In this document: piece by piece, positions 54,237-63,300 of the stretch | How the letters are laid out: the number at the start of each line of letters is the position of its first letter | Position numbering within the stretch: position 1 is the first letter of the stretch | Assembly (NCBI RefSeq): GCF_001717955.1 | Contig: NZ_CP014168.1 | Location: forward strand, 2,203,501 to 2,267,500 | Direction: 5' to 3' | Length of the DNA: 64,000 nucleotides | Source: Sphingomonas panacis | Lineage (GTDB): Bacteria; Pseudomonadota; Alphaproteobacteria; Sphingomonadales; Sphingomonadaceae | Translations under genes and position numbers: made by a program | The notes under the pieces: model-generated | The model's input: the letters and a program-made list of their open reading frames with translations, nothing else | Databases searched by the model: none | Told to the model about the DNA's origin: nothing

Positions 54237-55202
54237 ATGAACGACAATGACGCAAGCGGCGGCGATGCGTGCACGCAAGCCGCACATTGGTACGCGCGGT
54301 TGCAGACGCTGCCGGTGTCGGCCCGAACGCTCGATCAGTTCTTCGAGTGGCGAAAGGGCGAGGGGAATCGCGAAGCGTTCGACGCCGTCGATCGCCTTTA
54401 CAGGCAGACCGGCACGCTCGCCGATCGCCCGGCGATCGTCGCTGCCACGGAACAGGCGATGACGCGATCCGCCACTCCGCCTAGCAGACGATACCCGTGG
54501 TTGGGGACGATGGCGGCGGCGGTGGTTGGCGTGGTTGCGGTTGGCCTGACGACCTTTGCGGTGTGGCCTTCGGGCGGCGAGCAATACGCCACCAAGGTCG
54601 GCGAGCAACGCAGCATCAGGCTGGCCGATGGATCGAAGGTGATGCTCGACACCGATACGGCGCTGACGGTTGTCTTCGCTAGAGATGCGCGCCGCATTTC
54701 GCTCGCCAAGGGCCAGGCCTATTTCACGGTCGCGCATGATGCGGCGCGTCCCTTCACCGTGGACGCTGGCGGCACGCGCGTGCTGGCAACGGGGACGCAG
54801 TTCGATGTCCAGCGCAGCGGCGACCGGATCGACGTCACATTGGTCGAGGGCAGGGTGCGGATCAGTTCGGGAGAGCAGTCGGTCGCGCAGTTGCAAGCCG
54901 GGCAGCGGCTGGTCCTCGACGGCTCCCACATAAGCCCGGTCCAGGCGATCGATACGGCACCGACGACGGCGTGGACACAAGGCCGCGTCGTGCTCGACGG
55001 CATGACGCTTGAACACGCGATCACCGAGGTCAATCGCTACGTGAATACGCCGGTTCGCCTCGATGCACCGGGCTTCGCCGACGCACGCATCAGCGGCTCT
55101 GTCGAGACCGGCGACATCGGCAGTTTCACGACGGCGGTCACCGCAGTGCTGCCGCTCAAGGCGCAGGCCAACAGCGACGGATCGGTCACGCTACGCCCGT
55201 GA
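54237..55202 (+). CDS. FecR-like transmembrane sensor/anti-sigma factor
   Basis: A 321-residue protein. The N-terminal DUF4880 part (QAAHWYARLQTLPVSARTLD then FFEWRKGEGNREAFDAVDRL) binds the sigma factor. One membrane helix (LGTMAAAVVGVVAVGLTTFA near residues 86-105) is followed by the periplasmic FecR domain (RSIRLADGSKVMLDTDTAL, GQAYFTVAHDAARPFTVDA). The C-terminal segment is a STN-like/DUF4974 domain (LEHAITEVNRYVNTPVRLDA). It would relay a signal from an outer-membrane transducer, not found here, to the sigma factor. Confidence 0.9.
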   Translation: MNDNDASGGDACTQAAHWYARLQTLPVSARTLDQFFEWRKGEGNREAFDAVDRLYRQTGTLADRPAIVAATEQAMTRSATPPSRRYPWLGTMAAAVVGVVAVGLTTFAVWPSGGEQYATKVGEQRSIRLADGSKVMLDTDTALTVVFARDARRISLAKGQAYFTVAHDAARPFTVDAGGTRVLATGTQFDVQRSGDRIDVTLVEGRVRISSGEQSVAQLQAGQRLVLDGSHISPVQAIDTAPTTAWTQGRVVLDGMTLEHAITEVNRYVNTPVRLDAPGFADARISGSVETGDIGSFTTAVTAVLPLKAQANSDGSVTLRP

Positions 55203-55275
55203 ATAGTGCCGATCGTGCAGGTGTTAGAAAATGGCTCGCACCGCCCGACGAATGCCGGGCGATGCGAGCACATCA

Positions 55276-55818
55276 TCAGGCGTTTTCAGCAGCCTTGCGG
55301 CGCGTGCGCTTTGCCGGGGTAGGGGCGGGCGCGGGTGCCGCACTCCCTTCGCTGGCGGCAGGTGCCTCAGCCGGCGTTGCTGCGCCACCGCGACCCTTGC
55401 GACCCAGGCCAATCCGCTGCGCCATTTCACGACGAGCGAGCGAATAGTTCTCGGAGACCATCGGATAATCGGGACGCAGATTGTAGCGCTCGCGGTACTG
55501 CACGTCGGTCAGGCCATGCGTCGAGAGATGACGGCGCAGCGTCTTGTAAGGCTTGCCGTCGATCATCGAGATGATGTGATCCTTCGAGGCAAGCGACTTG
55601 CGCACCGATACCGCCGGCGTGAACTCTTCCGCTGGGGCAGCTTCGCCACTCGACGTGTCCGCTGCCGATGATCCCGATCCAAGCTCGACGATCGTGTTGT
55701 GCATCGTGCGCAGGAACGCTGGGACATCGTCAGCCGAGACGCGGTTGTTCTGGTTGCCGAGCCAAGCGATCGTCAGTTCGGTCGCGAGTTCGACGGGGTT
55801 CAGATTTTCTTCTTCCAT
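55276..55818 (-). CDS. MucR/Ros-family transcriptional regulator
   Basis: A 180-residue regulator. The MucR domain includes VRKSLASKDHIISMIDGKPY, KTLRRHLSTHGLTDVQYRER and YNLRPDYPMVSENYSLARRE. The last part is an Ala/Pro-rich tail. The His residues of the zinc finger are present, but the first Cys pair of the classical Ros finger is replaced, as in many MucR homologues from sphingomonads. The family controls exopolysaccharide and cell-cycle genes in other alphaproteobacteria. The start at 55818 gives MEEENLNPVELATELT; a longer frame reaches 55938. It lies convergent with the FecR gene. Confidence 0.88.
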   Translation of the reverse strand: MEEENLNPVELATELTIAWLGNQNNRVSADDVPAFLRTMHNTIVELGSGSSAADTSSGEAAPAEEFTPAVSVRKSLASKDHIISMIDGKPYKTLRRHLSTHGLTDVQYRERYNLRPDYPMVSENYSLARREMAQRIGLGRKGRGGAATPAEAPAASEGSAAPAPAPTPAKRTRRKAAENA

Positions 55819-55966
55819 ATCAACATGTCCATATGTGTTTCTGCGATGTTTCGCTGCGACCAAGGGGGTATCCAGTATCGGACACCACCGCTGTGGCGAA
55901 GAATCGCGATCAATGCAAATCGTTGATGAGAGAATCATCTTCGAACGCCCGCTTGCCGAGAGGTCG

Positions 55967-56347
55967 TCATAGCCTAAGCAACGATTCTTTGTCTTCCCCG
56001 CGCAACTTCGAAAGTACCTCGGCGAAGGTGCCGAAGATCACGGCACGATCGCGCTCGGTGAGGTCGATCAGCCCGGACCTGGCGATCAGTCTGACCAGTT
56101 CAATCAACCGGGGCCCGCGGTCGCGGCGCTTCGCTTGCCAGTCGTGTGTATCATGGCGGGTAGGACTCGCGATCAAGCGGTACCGTACCGCCTTCAGCCG
56201 CCAAAGCTGATGCAGGGTTTGGCGCAGTCGCTCGGCGTTCGTTGCTTCTGGCTTTGCGCTGAGACATCGCCGCGCCAGCTTTTCGCTACGCCTTTTGTAC
56301 TGCTGCGTCACTGCGCGCGGCGGACAGCAACGCACCGGCCAGAACAT
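55967..56347 (-). CDS. TraD-like conjugal-transfer accessory protein, start uncertain
   Basis: The C-terminal 60 residues (QAKRRDRGPRLIELVRLIAR, then SGLIDLTERDRAVIFGTFAE) resemble the small TraD proteins encoded just upstream of relaxase genes in sphingomonad plasmids and ICEs (usual form RRERTRHLIELGxLVVKAGL). The first 60 residues overlap the neighbouring gene in another frame, so the real start is probably inside, or the two genes were one and a frameshift split them. No relaxase follows. It is likely a remnant of an integrated conjugative element. Confidence 0.5.
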   Translation of the reverse strand: MFWPVRCCPPRAVTQQYKRRSEKLARRCLSAKPEATNAERLRQTLHQLWRLKAVRYRLIASPTRHDTHDWQAKRRDRGPRLIELVRLIARSGLIDLTERDRAVIFGTFAEVLSKLRGEDKESLLRL

Positions 56348-56477
56348 CGACCGGCAGCATATTGGCGCGACACGCGATCACCAGTTCGCCGAGCTGGCTG
56401 ATCTTGCGTTGCTCGAGCGCTCTCGTCTTCTGGTTGAGCGATACAAGGTCGGCGTCATAGTCACGCGATTTGCGCAT
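56286..56477 (-). CDS. Small conjugation-associated protein (TraC/DUF6437-like), truncated
   Basis: 63 residues: MRKSRDYDADLVSLNQKTRA then LEQRKISQLGELVIACRANM. The pattern matches short proteins encoded with TraD in sphingomonad mobile elements (MRKPRDYDAELKAL-type N-terminus). It ends early (LLSAARSDAAVQKA) compared with those, and its usual C-terminus may continue in the frame of the gene at 55967-56347. A single-base shift would join them. Confidence 0.5.
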   Translation of the reverse strand: MRKSRDYDADLVSLNQKTRALEQRKISQLGELVIACRANMLPVDVLAGALLSAARSDAAVQKA

Positions 56478-56513
56478 GCGGATCATCCGTCCTGCTATGC
56501 AAGGCAGATTACG

Positions 56514-56768
56514 TTATCGACTGGATCTATCGGCGTACATATCGTGATATAATCCAAGGCGACTCCATCCCGAGATAGACAAAATCTCGAGATCTTGCCT
56601 ACGGGTCGTGCCGGCGTGCGCTTTCAAGTAGAAGGGGAGCGCTGTGCTTATGACCTGCCACTTCTCAGCGAAGATGATCTCGAGAGCCAGCGGCTCGAGT
56701 GCGCTGGCGTCTGCGGCGTATCGCTCGGCGTCGCGGCTTGACGATCGCCCCTCCAAAGGAATGGCCAT
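56514..56768 (-). CDS. Hypothetical protein in mobile-element remnant
   Basis: A possible 84-residue protein: MAIPLEGRSSSRDAERYAAD then LEPLALEIIFAEKWQVISTA. I do not recognise a family. It lies between an AlpA-like regulator and conjugation remnants in the same direction, where small accessory genes are usual. Coding status is uncertain. Confidence 0.3.
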   Translation of the reverse strand: MAIPLEGRSSSRDAERYAADASALEPLALEIIFAEKWQVISTALPFYLKAHAGTTRRQDLEILSISGWSRLGLYHDMYADRSSR

Positions 56769-56827
56769 CTCAGAATTTCCGCCTGCCCAGGAACGGTGAC
56801 ACGTGCGCCCTTCCGATTGGCCGCTTT

Positions 56828-57040
56828 TCACGAATGATCAGTCTTGGCCTCATGCAACGTCGGATTGCGCACCCAGTCGTTGACGGCAGACTCCCGCCAA
56901 CCTGTACAGCGCAGCGCGATACGGATTTGCTTGGGGAACGTACCAGCCTGTACTTTTCGATACAGCGTTGCCCGGCTGAGGCCGGTGCGATCGAGCACGG
57001 TTTTAAGGCGGAGGATGCGGTCGGGTGGGTCGGTTTCCAT
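56828..57040 (-). CDS. AlpA-like helix-turn-helix regulator
   Basis: A 70-residue MerR/AlpA-type excisionase-like protein: LKTVLDRTGLSRATLYRKVQ, then AGTFPKQIRIALRCTGWRES and AVNDWVRNPTL. The pattern (L-x-R-TGLSRATLYR-x-x-x-x-G-x-FP) is the family signature. Such proteins control excision or transfer genes of phages and integrative elements. No integrase is in the vicinity. Start at 57040; a longer frame reaches 57135. Confidence 0.85.
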   Translation of the reverse strand: METDPPDRILRLKTVLDRTGLSRATLYRKVQAGTFPKQIRIALRCTGWRESAVNDWVRNPTLHEAKTDHS

Positions 57041-57590
57041 GGCATGATCCCAGTTCGTGTGTGATCCAGTGGCTTGCTGAGATCAGGATCGCGAGGGTGC
57101 TGGCGCGGAGCAAGGGGTTCGGGACCGAGATGCACCGCGCTGCCCCACAGAGCACCAGACTGTCCCCATAAAGTCAGAGAAGATTCAGGCGTCAGCCGTC
57201 CGCGCTGACGCGCGGCCGAGCTCTATGGCGCTGTGCGCCACCGAGTCGCCTCTGGCGTCTCGGTAGGATCGGCGCGAGACGCGTCTTGCGAGGAAGCCCC
57301 AGTGCCTCCACCCGAACCGTAGATGCACCTTTCAATGCATACGGCTCTCTATCCCGCCGGCATCCGGCCTCCATGGTGAGCGATGTGACATTTGCGGCAC
57401 ATAACGATGGTTCCCCGCCACGCCGATTGCTTCCATGGCTTCAGCTGGTCGCGCGGCTTGTCCTTCCTAATCTCGGCGCGAACCCGTCAGCTACGACTGA
57501 TGGATTGATTCCAACGTTTGGTGCCCGCGCCTGACGGCTGCGATAATCTAATCGGGATTGGCCTTTCAGACGAACGGCTTCGATTCCTGG
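57041..57590. other. Gene-free region in the mobile-element remnant
   Basis: About 550 bp without a convincing gene. It has a few short hairpins, such as GGCGC-TGT-GCGCC near 57228, but no tract that looks like an IS end. It probably contains the AlpA promoter and decayed sequence. Confidence 0.35.
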
Positions 57591-57815
57591 TTATGCTTTG
57601 ATGAAGCGGTTGATGGCGGCCTGAAGATCGACAATGGGGCGACCAATGGCAGCGAGCTGTTCGGCAAAACCGTCATAGTCCTCCTTAGTCGCCATGACGG
57701 TCATCCGTCGGCGCCGGCCGCCTTCCGGTCGCTCGATGAGGACCTCCTGCCGGTTCTTGGACATATCGATCGCTACCAGCACAGCGCCGGCGGGTGTAGA
57801 ACAGAGCTTGGTCAT
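57591..57815 (-). pseudogene. Chimeric ORF: IS110 N-terminus fused to IS630 C-terminus
   Basis: Residues 1-60 (MTKLCSTPAGAVLVAIDMSK, then NRQEVLIERPEGGRRRRMTV) are the start of an IS110-family DEDD transposase. The last 13 residues (VDLQAAINRFIKA) are the C-terminal end of IS630 transposases. The join falls after QLAAIGRPI. Together with the IS630 remnant upstream, which stops at the matching point (VFCSV), this shows an IS110 fragment inserted into an IS630 gene. Confidence 0.75.
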
Positions 57816-57883
57816 GGTCGGTCGGCCTCCAAAGTGTTGTCTCGACAACTTCACTTTAGACACCTGCTGGCCGGCCATGGCTT

Positions 57884-57931
57884 GCCCTGATGAAGCCTGC
57901 GGCCGCTACGCGGCCTTGTCTTCATCAGGGC
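57884..57931. ncRNA. Nested hairpin in IS110 non-coding end, candidate guide (bridge) RNA part
   Basis: Perfect 12-bp arms GCCCTGATGAAG (57884-57895) and CTTCATCAGGGC (57920-57931) enclose an inner hairpin GGCCGC-TAC-GCGGCC. It lies 69 bp upstream of the IS110 fragment start, in the element's 5' non-coding end, where IS110-group elements encode their bridge RNA. It could equally be a simple terminator or a subterminal repeat. Expression and loop functions are not shown by the sequence. Confidence 0.35.
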
Positions 57932-57966
57932 CGTCGCGGCTCCCGAACCGGCGCTTCCCAATGTGC

Positions 57967-58702
57967 TACGGAGCAGAAGACTCGGTTTTTCAGGCGCCGA
58001 CGGGTCAGCTTGGCGAAGAAGCCCTCGACGGCATTCAACCCGGAACACGACGTAGGCACGAAGTGGAAGGTCCAGCGCGGATGCCGGGGAAGCCAGGCGC
58101 GAACCTTCGGCTGTTTGTGGGTGGCGTAGTTGTCGAGGATGACGTGGACGGCCTTGTCGGACGGCAGTTCGGCCTCCACCGCGTTCAGGAAACGGATGAA
58201 CTCCTGGTGCCGCTGCCGCTGCATGTTCCGCCCGATCCCCGAGCCGTCGAGCACGTTCAGCGCCGCGAACAGTGTGGTCGTCCCGTTGCGTTTGTAATCG
58301 TGGGTCATGGTCGCCCCCTCCGGCCGCGCTTGAGCGGCAGCACCGGTTGCGCGTGGGGGCGCCTGGATCTGGCTCTTCTCGTCCATCCGACAGCACGATC
58401 GCGTGCGCCGGCGGCGAAACGTAGAGGCCGGCCGCGTCGTGCAGCTTCTCTGCAAACGCCTTGTCGTTGGACAGCTTGAAGCTGCGTTAGCGATGCGGCG
58501 CCAGGCCGTGGTCGTGCCAGATCTTCACGACAGAGGACGCCGCAATACCCATCACCTTAGCCATCGTGCGCGCGGTCCAGTGCGCCGCCTCCTGAGCCGG
58601 TGGCTCGAGCGTCAACGCCACGACATTGTCAATGAGCGTCGTCTCGAGCGGCGCGATGCCAGGGGGATGGGCTTTGTCGCGGAGCAGACCATCGAAACCC
58701 AC
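57967..58702 (-). pseudogene. IS630-family transposase, degenerate
   Basis: Successive pieces of one transposase: GFDGLLRDKAHPPGIAPLET, WTARTMAKVMGIAASSVVKI with WHDHGLAPHR-stop, RSFKLSNDKAFAEKLHDAAG, then in another frame DEKSQIQAP, MTHDYKRNGTTTLFAALNVL, AVHVILDNYATHKQPKVRAW and LNAVEGFFAKLTRRRLKN. There is a stop near 58487 and a frameshift near 58390. The N-terminal ~100 residues are missing, cut 10 bp from the end of the GH28 gene. The C-terminus is displaced behind the IS110 insertion (57591-57640). Unlike the IS630 copy at 47.4 kb in sequence. Confidence 0.85.
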
Positions 58703-58712
58703 GCGGCCGGGA

Positions 58713-60269
58713 TCACAGCGTCACCGTCGTCGGGCCGGCGAGCGCCTGATCGCGCAGGCCGTGGGTGGCGGTGGTGGTGAAGTCGGTCACGCGGTCGAGC
58801 GCGAAGACGCGGCCGCGCGGCGCGCGTATGCCGAGGAAGTCTGCGCCATCCACGTCTTCCAGCCGGAAGGCTGTGCGCGGATCGGGTGCGATCGTCTCGA
58901 CTTCGACGTTGCTCATCCGCACGCCGCGCGCGTGGCGCACGAAGAAGCCGCTTGCCGGCAAATCCCCGAACATGGTCGCCTCAGGATAGCCAAGTTCGTT
59001 TTCGGGCGCGGTCAGCGTGGCCATCGCGGCTGGCGCGCCGCCGATATGCTGGAAGTGGCAGTCGCTGATCTGCACATCCTCGATCGGGTGGCCAGGCAGC
59101 CCCGCGATCACCGAGGGGAGCAGGCTCGCGCCCGAACTCGACACGTTCTGGATCAGCACCCGCTTGAGCGTGCCGATGGGTCGCCCCGCCGGCCCGCGCA
59201 TGCGCCGGCCGAGGCGCAGGAACAGGGGCCCATCGATGGTGCCGCGCATCGCGATGTTGCTGATCGTAACGTCTTCGATCACCGCGCCATCGACGGTCTC
59301 GAGCGCGATGCCGCGGCTGTCCTCGATCACGCAATTGCTGATCGTGATGTTGCGGAAGCCACCGTTCGATTCGGTGCCGCATTTGATGCGGCCATGGATC
59401 TTTGGCGCAAAATCCGTGGGCATCTTCTTCCAACTGCCGTCGATCACCGATCCGACCTGATAATTGCCGGTGATGTAGCAATTGGTGATCGTCAGGTTTT
59501 CGGTCGTGCGCGCATAACCGAGCGCGAAACTCGATTTCGGGCAGATGCCGTCGTCATACGGCGAGTTGACGGTACAATTGCTGACGCGGACGTTGCGGCA
59601 GCAGTCGATATCCATGCCGTCGCGGTTGGTATCAATAATGAGGTTGTCGATGGTGAGATTATCGACGCCGGTCGCGAGAATGCCGAACCAGCCGCCTTCG
59701 AGCAGTCGGAAATCGCGCAGCAGCACGCCATGGCAATTCTTGAGCGCGATGGCCTTGTTGCCGGTGCCGGGGCCGCTGGGGTCCTTGAGCCAGCCATCCT
59801 TACCGTCGCCTCGGCCGAGGCCCTTGCCCCAGATCAGCCCGCCGCCGACGATGGCGATGTCATGCAATCCCTCGCCCCAGATCAGGCTGTTGCGCCAGTG
59901 GCTGTGGCCGAAATCTTGGAAATGCTCATATGCGGGGTCGATCGGCTCTGCGATATCGTAGCCGGCCCTGTCCCGCGGTGTGGCCGCGAGCAGCGTCGCG
60001 CCGGGGTCGAGGTGGAGCGTTACCGCGCTCATCAGCCGGATCGTGTAGTTGGCGTAGCTGCCGGCGGGGAAATGGACGGTGCCGCCGCCTCGCGCCGCCG
60101 CCGCCGCGATCGCGCGATTGATCGCCGCCGTGTCGATCGTCTTGCCATCGCCGCGCGCGCCGAAGCGGCGGACGTCAAGCCAGCGTGCATCGGCCGCGAA
60201 GGCACCGCCGGGAAGCATGGCGGCAAGCGCCGCCGCGCCGCCGGAGAGGAGGAGGTCTCGACGCTGCAT
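58713..60269 (-). CDS. Secreted glycoside hydrolase family 28-like protein
   Basis: A 518-residue exported beta-helix enzyme. The N-terminus MQRRDLLLSGGAAALAAMLP is a twin-arginine-like or Sec signal. WLDVRRFGARGDGKTIDTAA is the usual GH28/pectate-lyase entry. The GH28 region shows DTNRDGMDIDCCRNVRVSNC (the D-G-x-D acidic motif) and NSPYDDGICPKSSFALGY (the DD pair), then GSVIDGSWKK. GH28 enzymes cleave polygalacturonan or related rhamnogalacturonans. The ATG at 60269 has GGAG 8 bp upstream. It follows the TBDR on the same strand behind a strong terminator. Its stop is only 10 bp from an IS630 remnant. Confidence 0.88.
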   Translation of the reverse strand: MQRRDLLLSGGAAALAAMLPGGAFAADARWLDVRRFGARGDGKTIDTAAINRAIAAAAARGGGTVHFPAGSYANYTIRLMSAVTLHLDPGATLLAATPRDRAGYDIAEPIDPAYEHFQDFGHSHWRNSLIWGEGLHDIAIVGGGLIWGKGLGRGDGKDGWLKDPSGPGTGNKAIALKNCHGVLLRDFRLLEGGWFGILATGVDNLTIDNLIIDTNRDGMDIDCCRNVRVSNCTVNSPYDDGICPKSSFALGYARTTENLTITNCYITGNYQVGSVIDGSWKKMPTDFAPKIHGRIKCGTESNGGFRNITISNCVIEDSRGIALETVDGAVIEDVTISNIAMRGTIDGPLFLRLGRRMRGPAGRPIGTLKRVLIQNVSSSGASLLPSVIAGLPGHPIEDVQISDCHFQHIGGAPAAMATLTAPENELGYPEATMFGDLPASGFFVRHARGVRMSNVEVETIAPDPRTAFRLEDVDGADFLGIRAPRGRVFALDRVTDFTTTATHGLRDQALAGPTTVTL

Positions 60270-60285
60270 GTACACGCTCCGCAAG

Positions 60286-60316
60286 AAAAAAGTCCGGCCG
60301 GCATGATGCCGGCCGG
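60286..60316 (-). terminator. Intrinsic terminator between TBDR and GH28 genes
   Basis: Minus strand: CCGGCCGGCAT and ATGCCGGCCGG arms (60294-60316) followed by C and T6 (60291-60286). This is a textbook Rho-independent terminator placed 16 bp after the TBDR stop and 17 bp before the GH28 start. It would reduce GH28 expression relative to the receptor. Confidence 0.85.
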
Positions 60317-60331
60317 GAGGAGGGGAAGCGA

Positions 60332-63300
60332 TCAGAACTTCGCCGTGATGCCCAAGAAGAACTCGGTGCCCATCACGTCGTAAGTTGCTGAAAAGGTGTT
60401 CGCACTCGGTCCTTGCGTGGTGATCGGCGGGTCCTGGTTGAGAACGTTGTTCGCACCGCCGAACACCTGGAACGTCTTGGCCACGTCGTAGCTGAACGAC
60501 AGATCGAAATAATGCCGGTCGGGTAGCTTTGGGTAGACCAGGGTGTTCAGCGCCGGCGTTGCCGTCGAACCCTGACGCAGAGGCACCAGATAGCGGTCGG
60601 TCGTGACCGGGCCGATATAACGGTGGCGCAGCGACAGGCTGAGCGGCCCGGTCTCCCAGGTCACGCGGCTGGTCCCACGCCAGATCGGCAGCGGCTGGCC
60701 GCAGGTCGGGCCGTACGATCCCTCGCAGTGGTTCTGGATGTTCGGGAACGCCGCCACCGGCACCGAGGTGAAGTCGTTTAGCCAGGTGAAGGTGCTGCTA
60801 AGGTCGATCGAACTGGTCTCGCCCAGTCCGGGGAAACCGAAGCCCAAGTTGAAGCGGTAGCGCGCGGCGAAGTCCAGGCCCGACGTCCGCAACGATCCGG
60901 TATTGGCGTTGAGGATCTTGGCGACATAGGGATCGTTGATCTCGCCCGTCGTTGGATTGCGTTGAACCGCCTGGCAATACGGGCTGCTCGCATCCTGGAT
61001 GACGGTGTAGCAGAGGGTGAGCGTGTTCTGCAGACCGCCGCCCAGCGACGAAATCGCGCCGTCCAGCTTGATGTTGAAATAATCGACGCTGAAGAGCAGC
61101 CGCGGCGCGAAGGCGGGCGTGAAGACGACGCCGGCGGTGTAGGTGTCGGACTTCTCCGCAGCGAGGTTCGGGTTGCCACCGAAATCGGCCGGAATGATCG
61201 TGTTGGGCTGCACTGCCGCCGTGAAGACGTTGGCGGCCGGCACGCCGGTCGCCTCGCAAACTGCCCGAACCGATGCGGTCTGCAACCCGGCCGACCCATG
61301 GTTGGAGCAAGGATCGGTGGCGACCCCCGTCACGCGGTTCACGCCGCCGTACAGTTCCGAGACGTTGGGCGCGCGGATCGCGCGCTGATACTGGCCGCGC
61401 AGCGCGATGCTGCGGTTCACACGCCAGTCCAGGCCGCCCAGATATGTCCAGTTGCCGCCGATCCCCTTCAGGTCATAATCCGAATAGCGAAACGCGGCGT
61501 TGGCGGTGAGGTTCTGGATGAACGGCGTGTCGTGGATCAACGGCACGCGGACTTCGCCGAAGCCCTCTTTCACGCTAACGCTGCCGCGCGTCGGCAGACC
61601 GGGGTTGAAGCCGGCGACATCGCCCGACGCGAGGAAGCTGTCGGGCGAGAACACTGCGTCGGTCTTGCGCCACTCGAAGCCCGACGAGAAGCCAACCTTG
61701 CCCGCCGGCAGACGGAATAGCGTACCGGTGATGCTGCCTTGCGCTACCTGCTGAGTCGCGACGGTGGTGTTGGTCGCGCTGATCCGGATCGCGGCAGCGC
61801 ACGCCTCGGTGATCTGCGCGCCGAAGATGTCACAAACCGGCTGCGCGCCATTCTGCGAGAGTACCGCCGCCTGTACGCGACTGCGCGACAACGCGTTCTG
61901 GAGCAGCAGCGTGTCCTCGCTGCGCGAATAGGTGTAATAAACGTCGTATTTCAGGTCGCTGAGGACGTTTTCGCTCACGTCCCCCAGGCTGCCGCGGAAC
62001 CCCCATGCGCCGCGGAACACGTTGCGCCGCTCGCTCGCCATGCGCGGACCGACCTCGACATAGCGCCGCCCGGCGGTGATCTGCGCCAGGCCGTCGTTCG
62101 GCCGATTGGTATATGTAGCGGTGCCCGCCGAGACGGTGGCGTTGCCGGTTTCCGACCGGTCGAGCACGCCCAGTACGTTCTGAAGCGCGGGCGAGAGATA
62201 GGGATTATTGACGTTGAACAGCATCGGCGACCCGATGTTGGTCGGCGCGAGCCGCGCGTTCACCTCGTTATGACTATAATGCAGCTCCATATAGCCGGTG
62301 ATGTTGTCTGTGAAATCGTAATGACCGAAGCTGTTGATCATCCAGCGCTTTTGCGGCTGGATCAGGTAATTGTCGGGGCCGAGGTTGAAGTCGTCCTGCG
62401 GCGTGAGCGCCGGGCGCGCGGCGGTGCCTGCGCTGTTGAAGGTGAAGCCGCGCGAGGTCAGGCCCGACAGGCCGGCGGCGGCATAGGCGGCGTTAAGCGC
62501 CGCGTTCGGGCCGCCGGCTGCGGGGATGCCGGAGAAGCGACCGTTGGGAATGTCGCCCGACCCGCTGGCGATGAAGCCAAGCTGGCCACCGCCGCCGGTG
62601 CAGCTCTGCCCGGCTGCCGGTGTGAACGGCGTGCCGGGCCGGGTGGCGCTGCCCGAGCCGGGCGCGACGCACCCGTCGGCGAGACTGAGATACGCGAAGG
62701 TGCCACGCTCACCGCGCGTGATCGATCCGCGATTGAGGTAATTGCCCGACACCACGAGGTTACCGCGACCTTCGGCGAAATTGCCGCCCATTGTGAGATC
62801 GAAATTATAGGTCGGCGTGCCGGTCGGCCGGTCGACATTGACCTGCGCGCGGCCTTCGACGCCCGAGAAATCCTCGCGCATGATGAAGTTGATCACGCCG
62901 GTGATCGCGTCCGAACCATAGACCGCCGAGCTGCCGCCGGTGACGATTTCGGTACGCGCGATCAGCGACGACGGGATCGTGTTGAGATCGACGACCTGCT
63001 CGGGGCCGAAGATCGCGAAACGGCGGCCGTTGACGAGCACGAGGTTGCGGGTCGAACCGAACCCGCGCAGGTTCACGTCGGCATAGCCCCCCGGCACGGT
63101 ATTGGAGGTCGCGCCACCGAGCTGCGAGGCGACGACCTGCGGCACCTGCTCGAGCGTCTTGTCGATATTGAGGTTGCCCGAAAGCTTGATGTCCTGCTGG
63201 TTGAAGACGTTGACCGGAGTCGACGCATCGAAGCCGCTGCGGGCGATGCGCGATCCGGTGACGACCACGTCCGGAGCGGCGGGTTCGGTAGCGATTTGGC

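Noticed and set aside
55201..55275. Terminator between fecR and mucR
   Set aside because: No convincing hairpin was seen in this convergent gap.
58626..60383. Plus-strand open frame (585 codons) opposite the GH28 gene
   Set aside because: It also spans a terminator and an IS remnant and shows no family resemblance, so it is a shadow.
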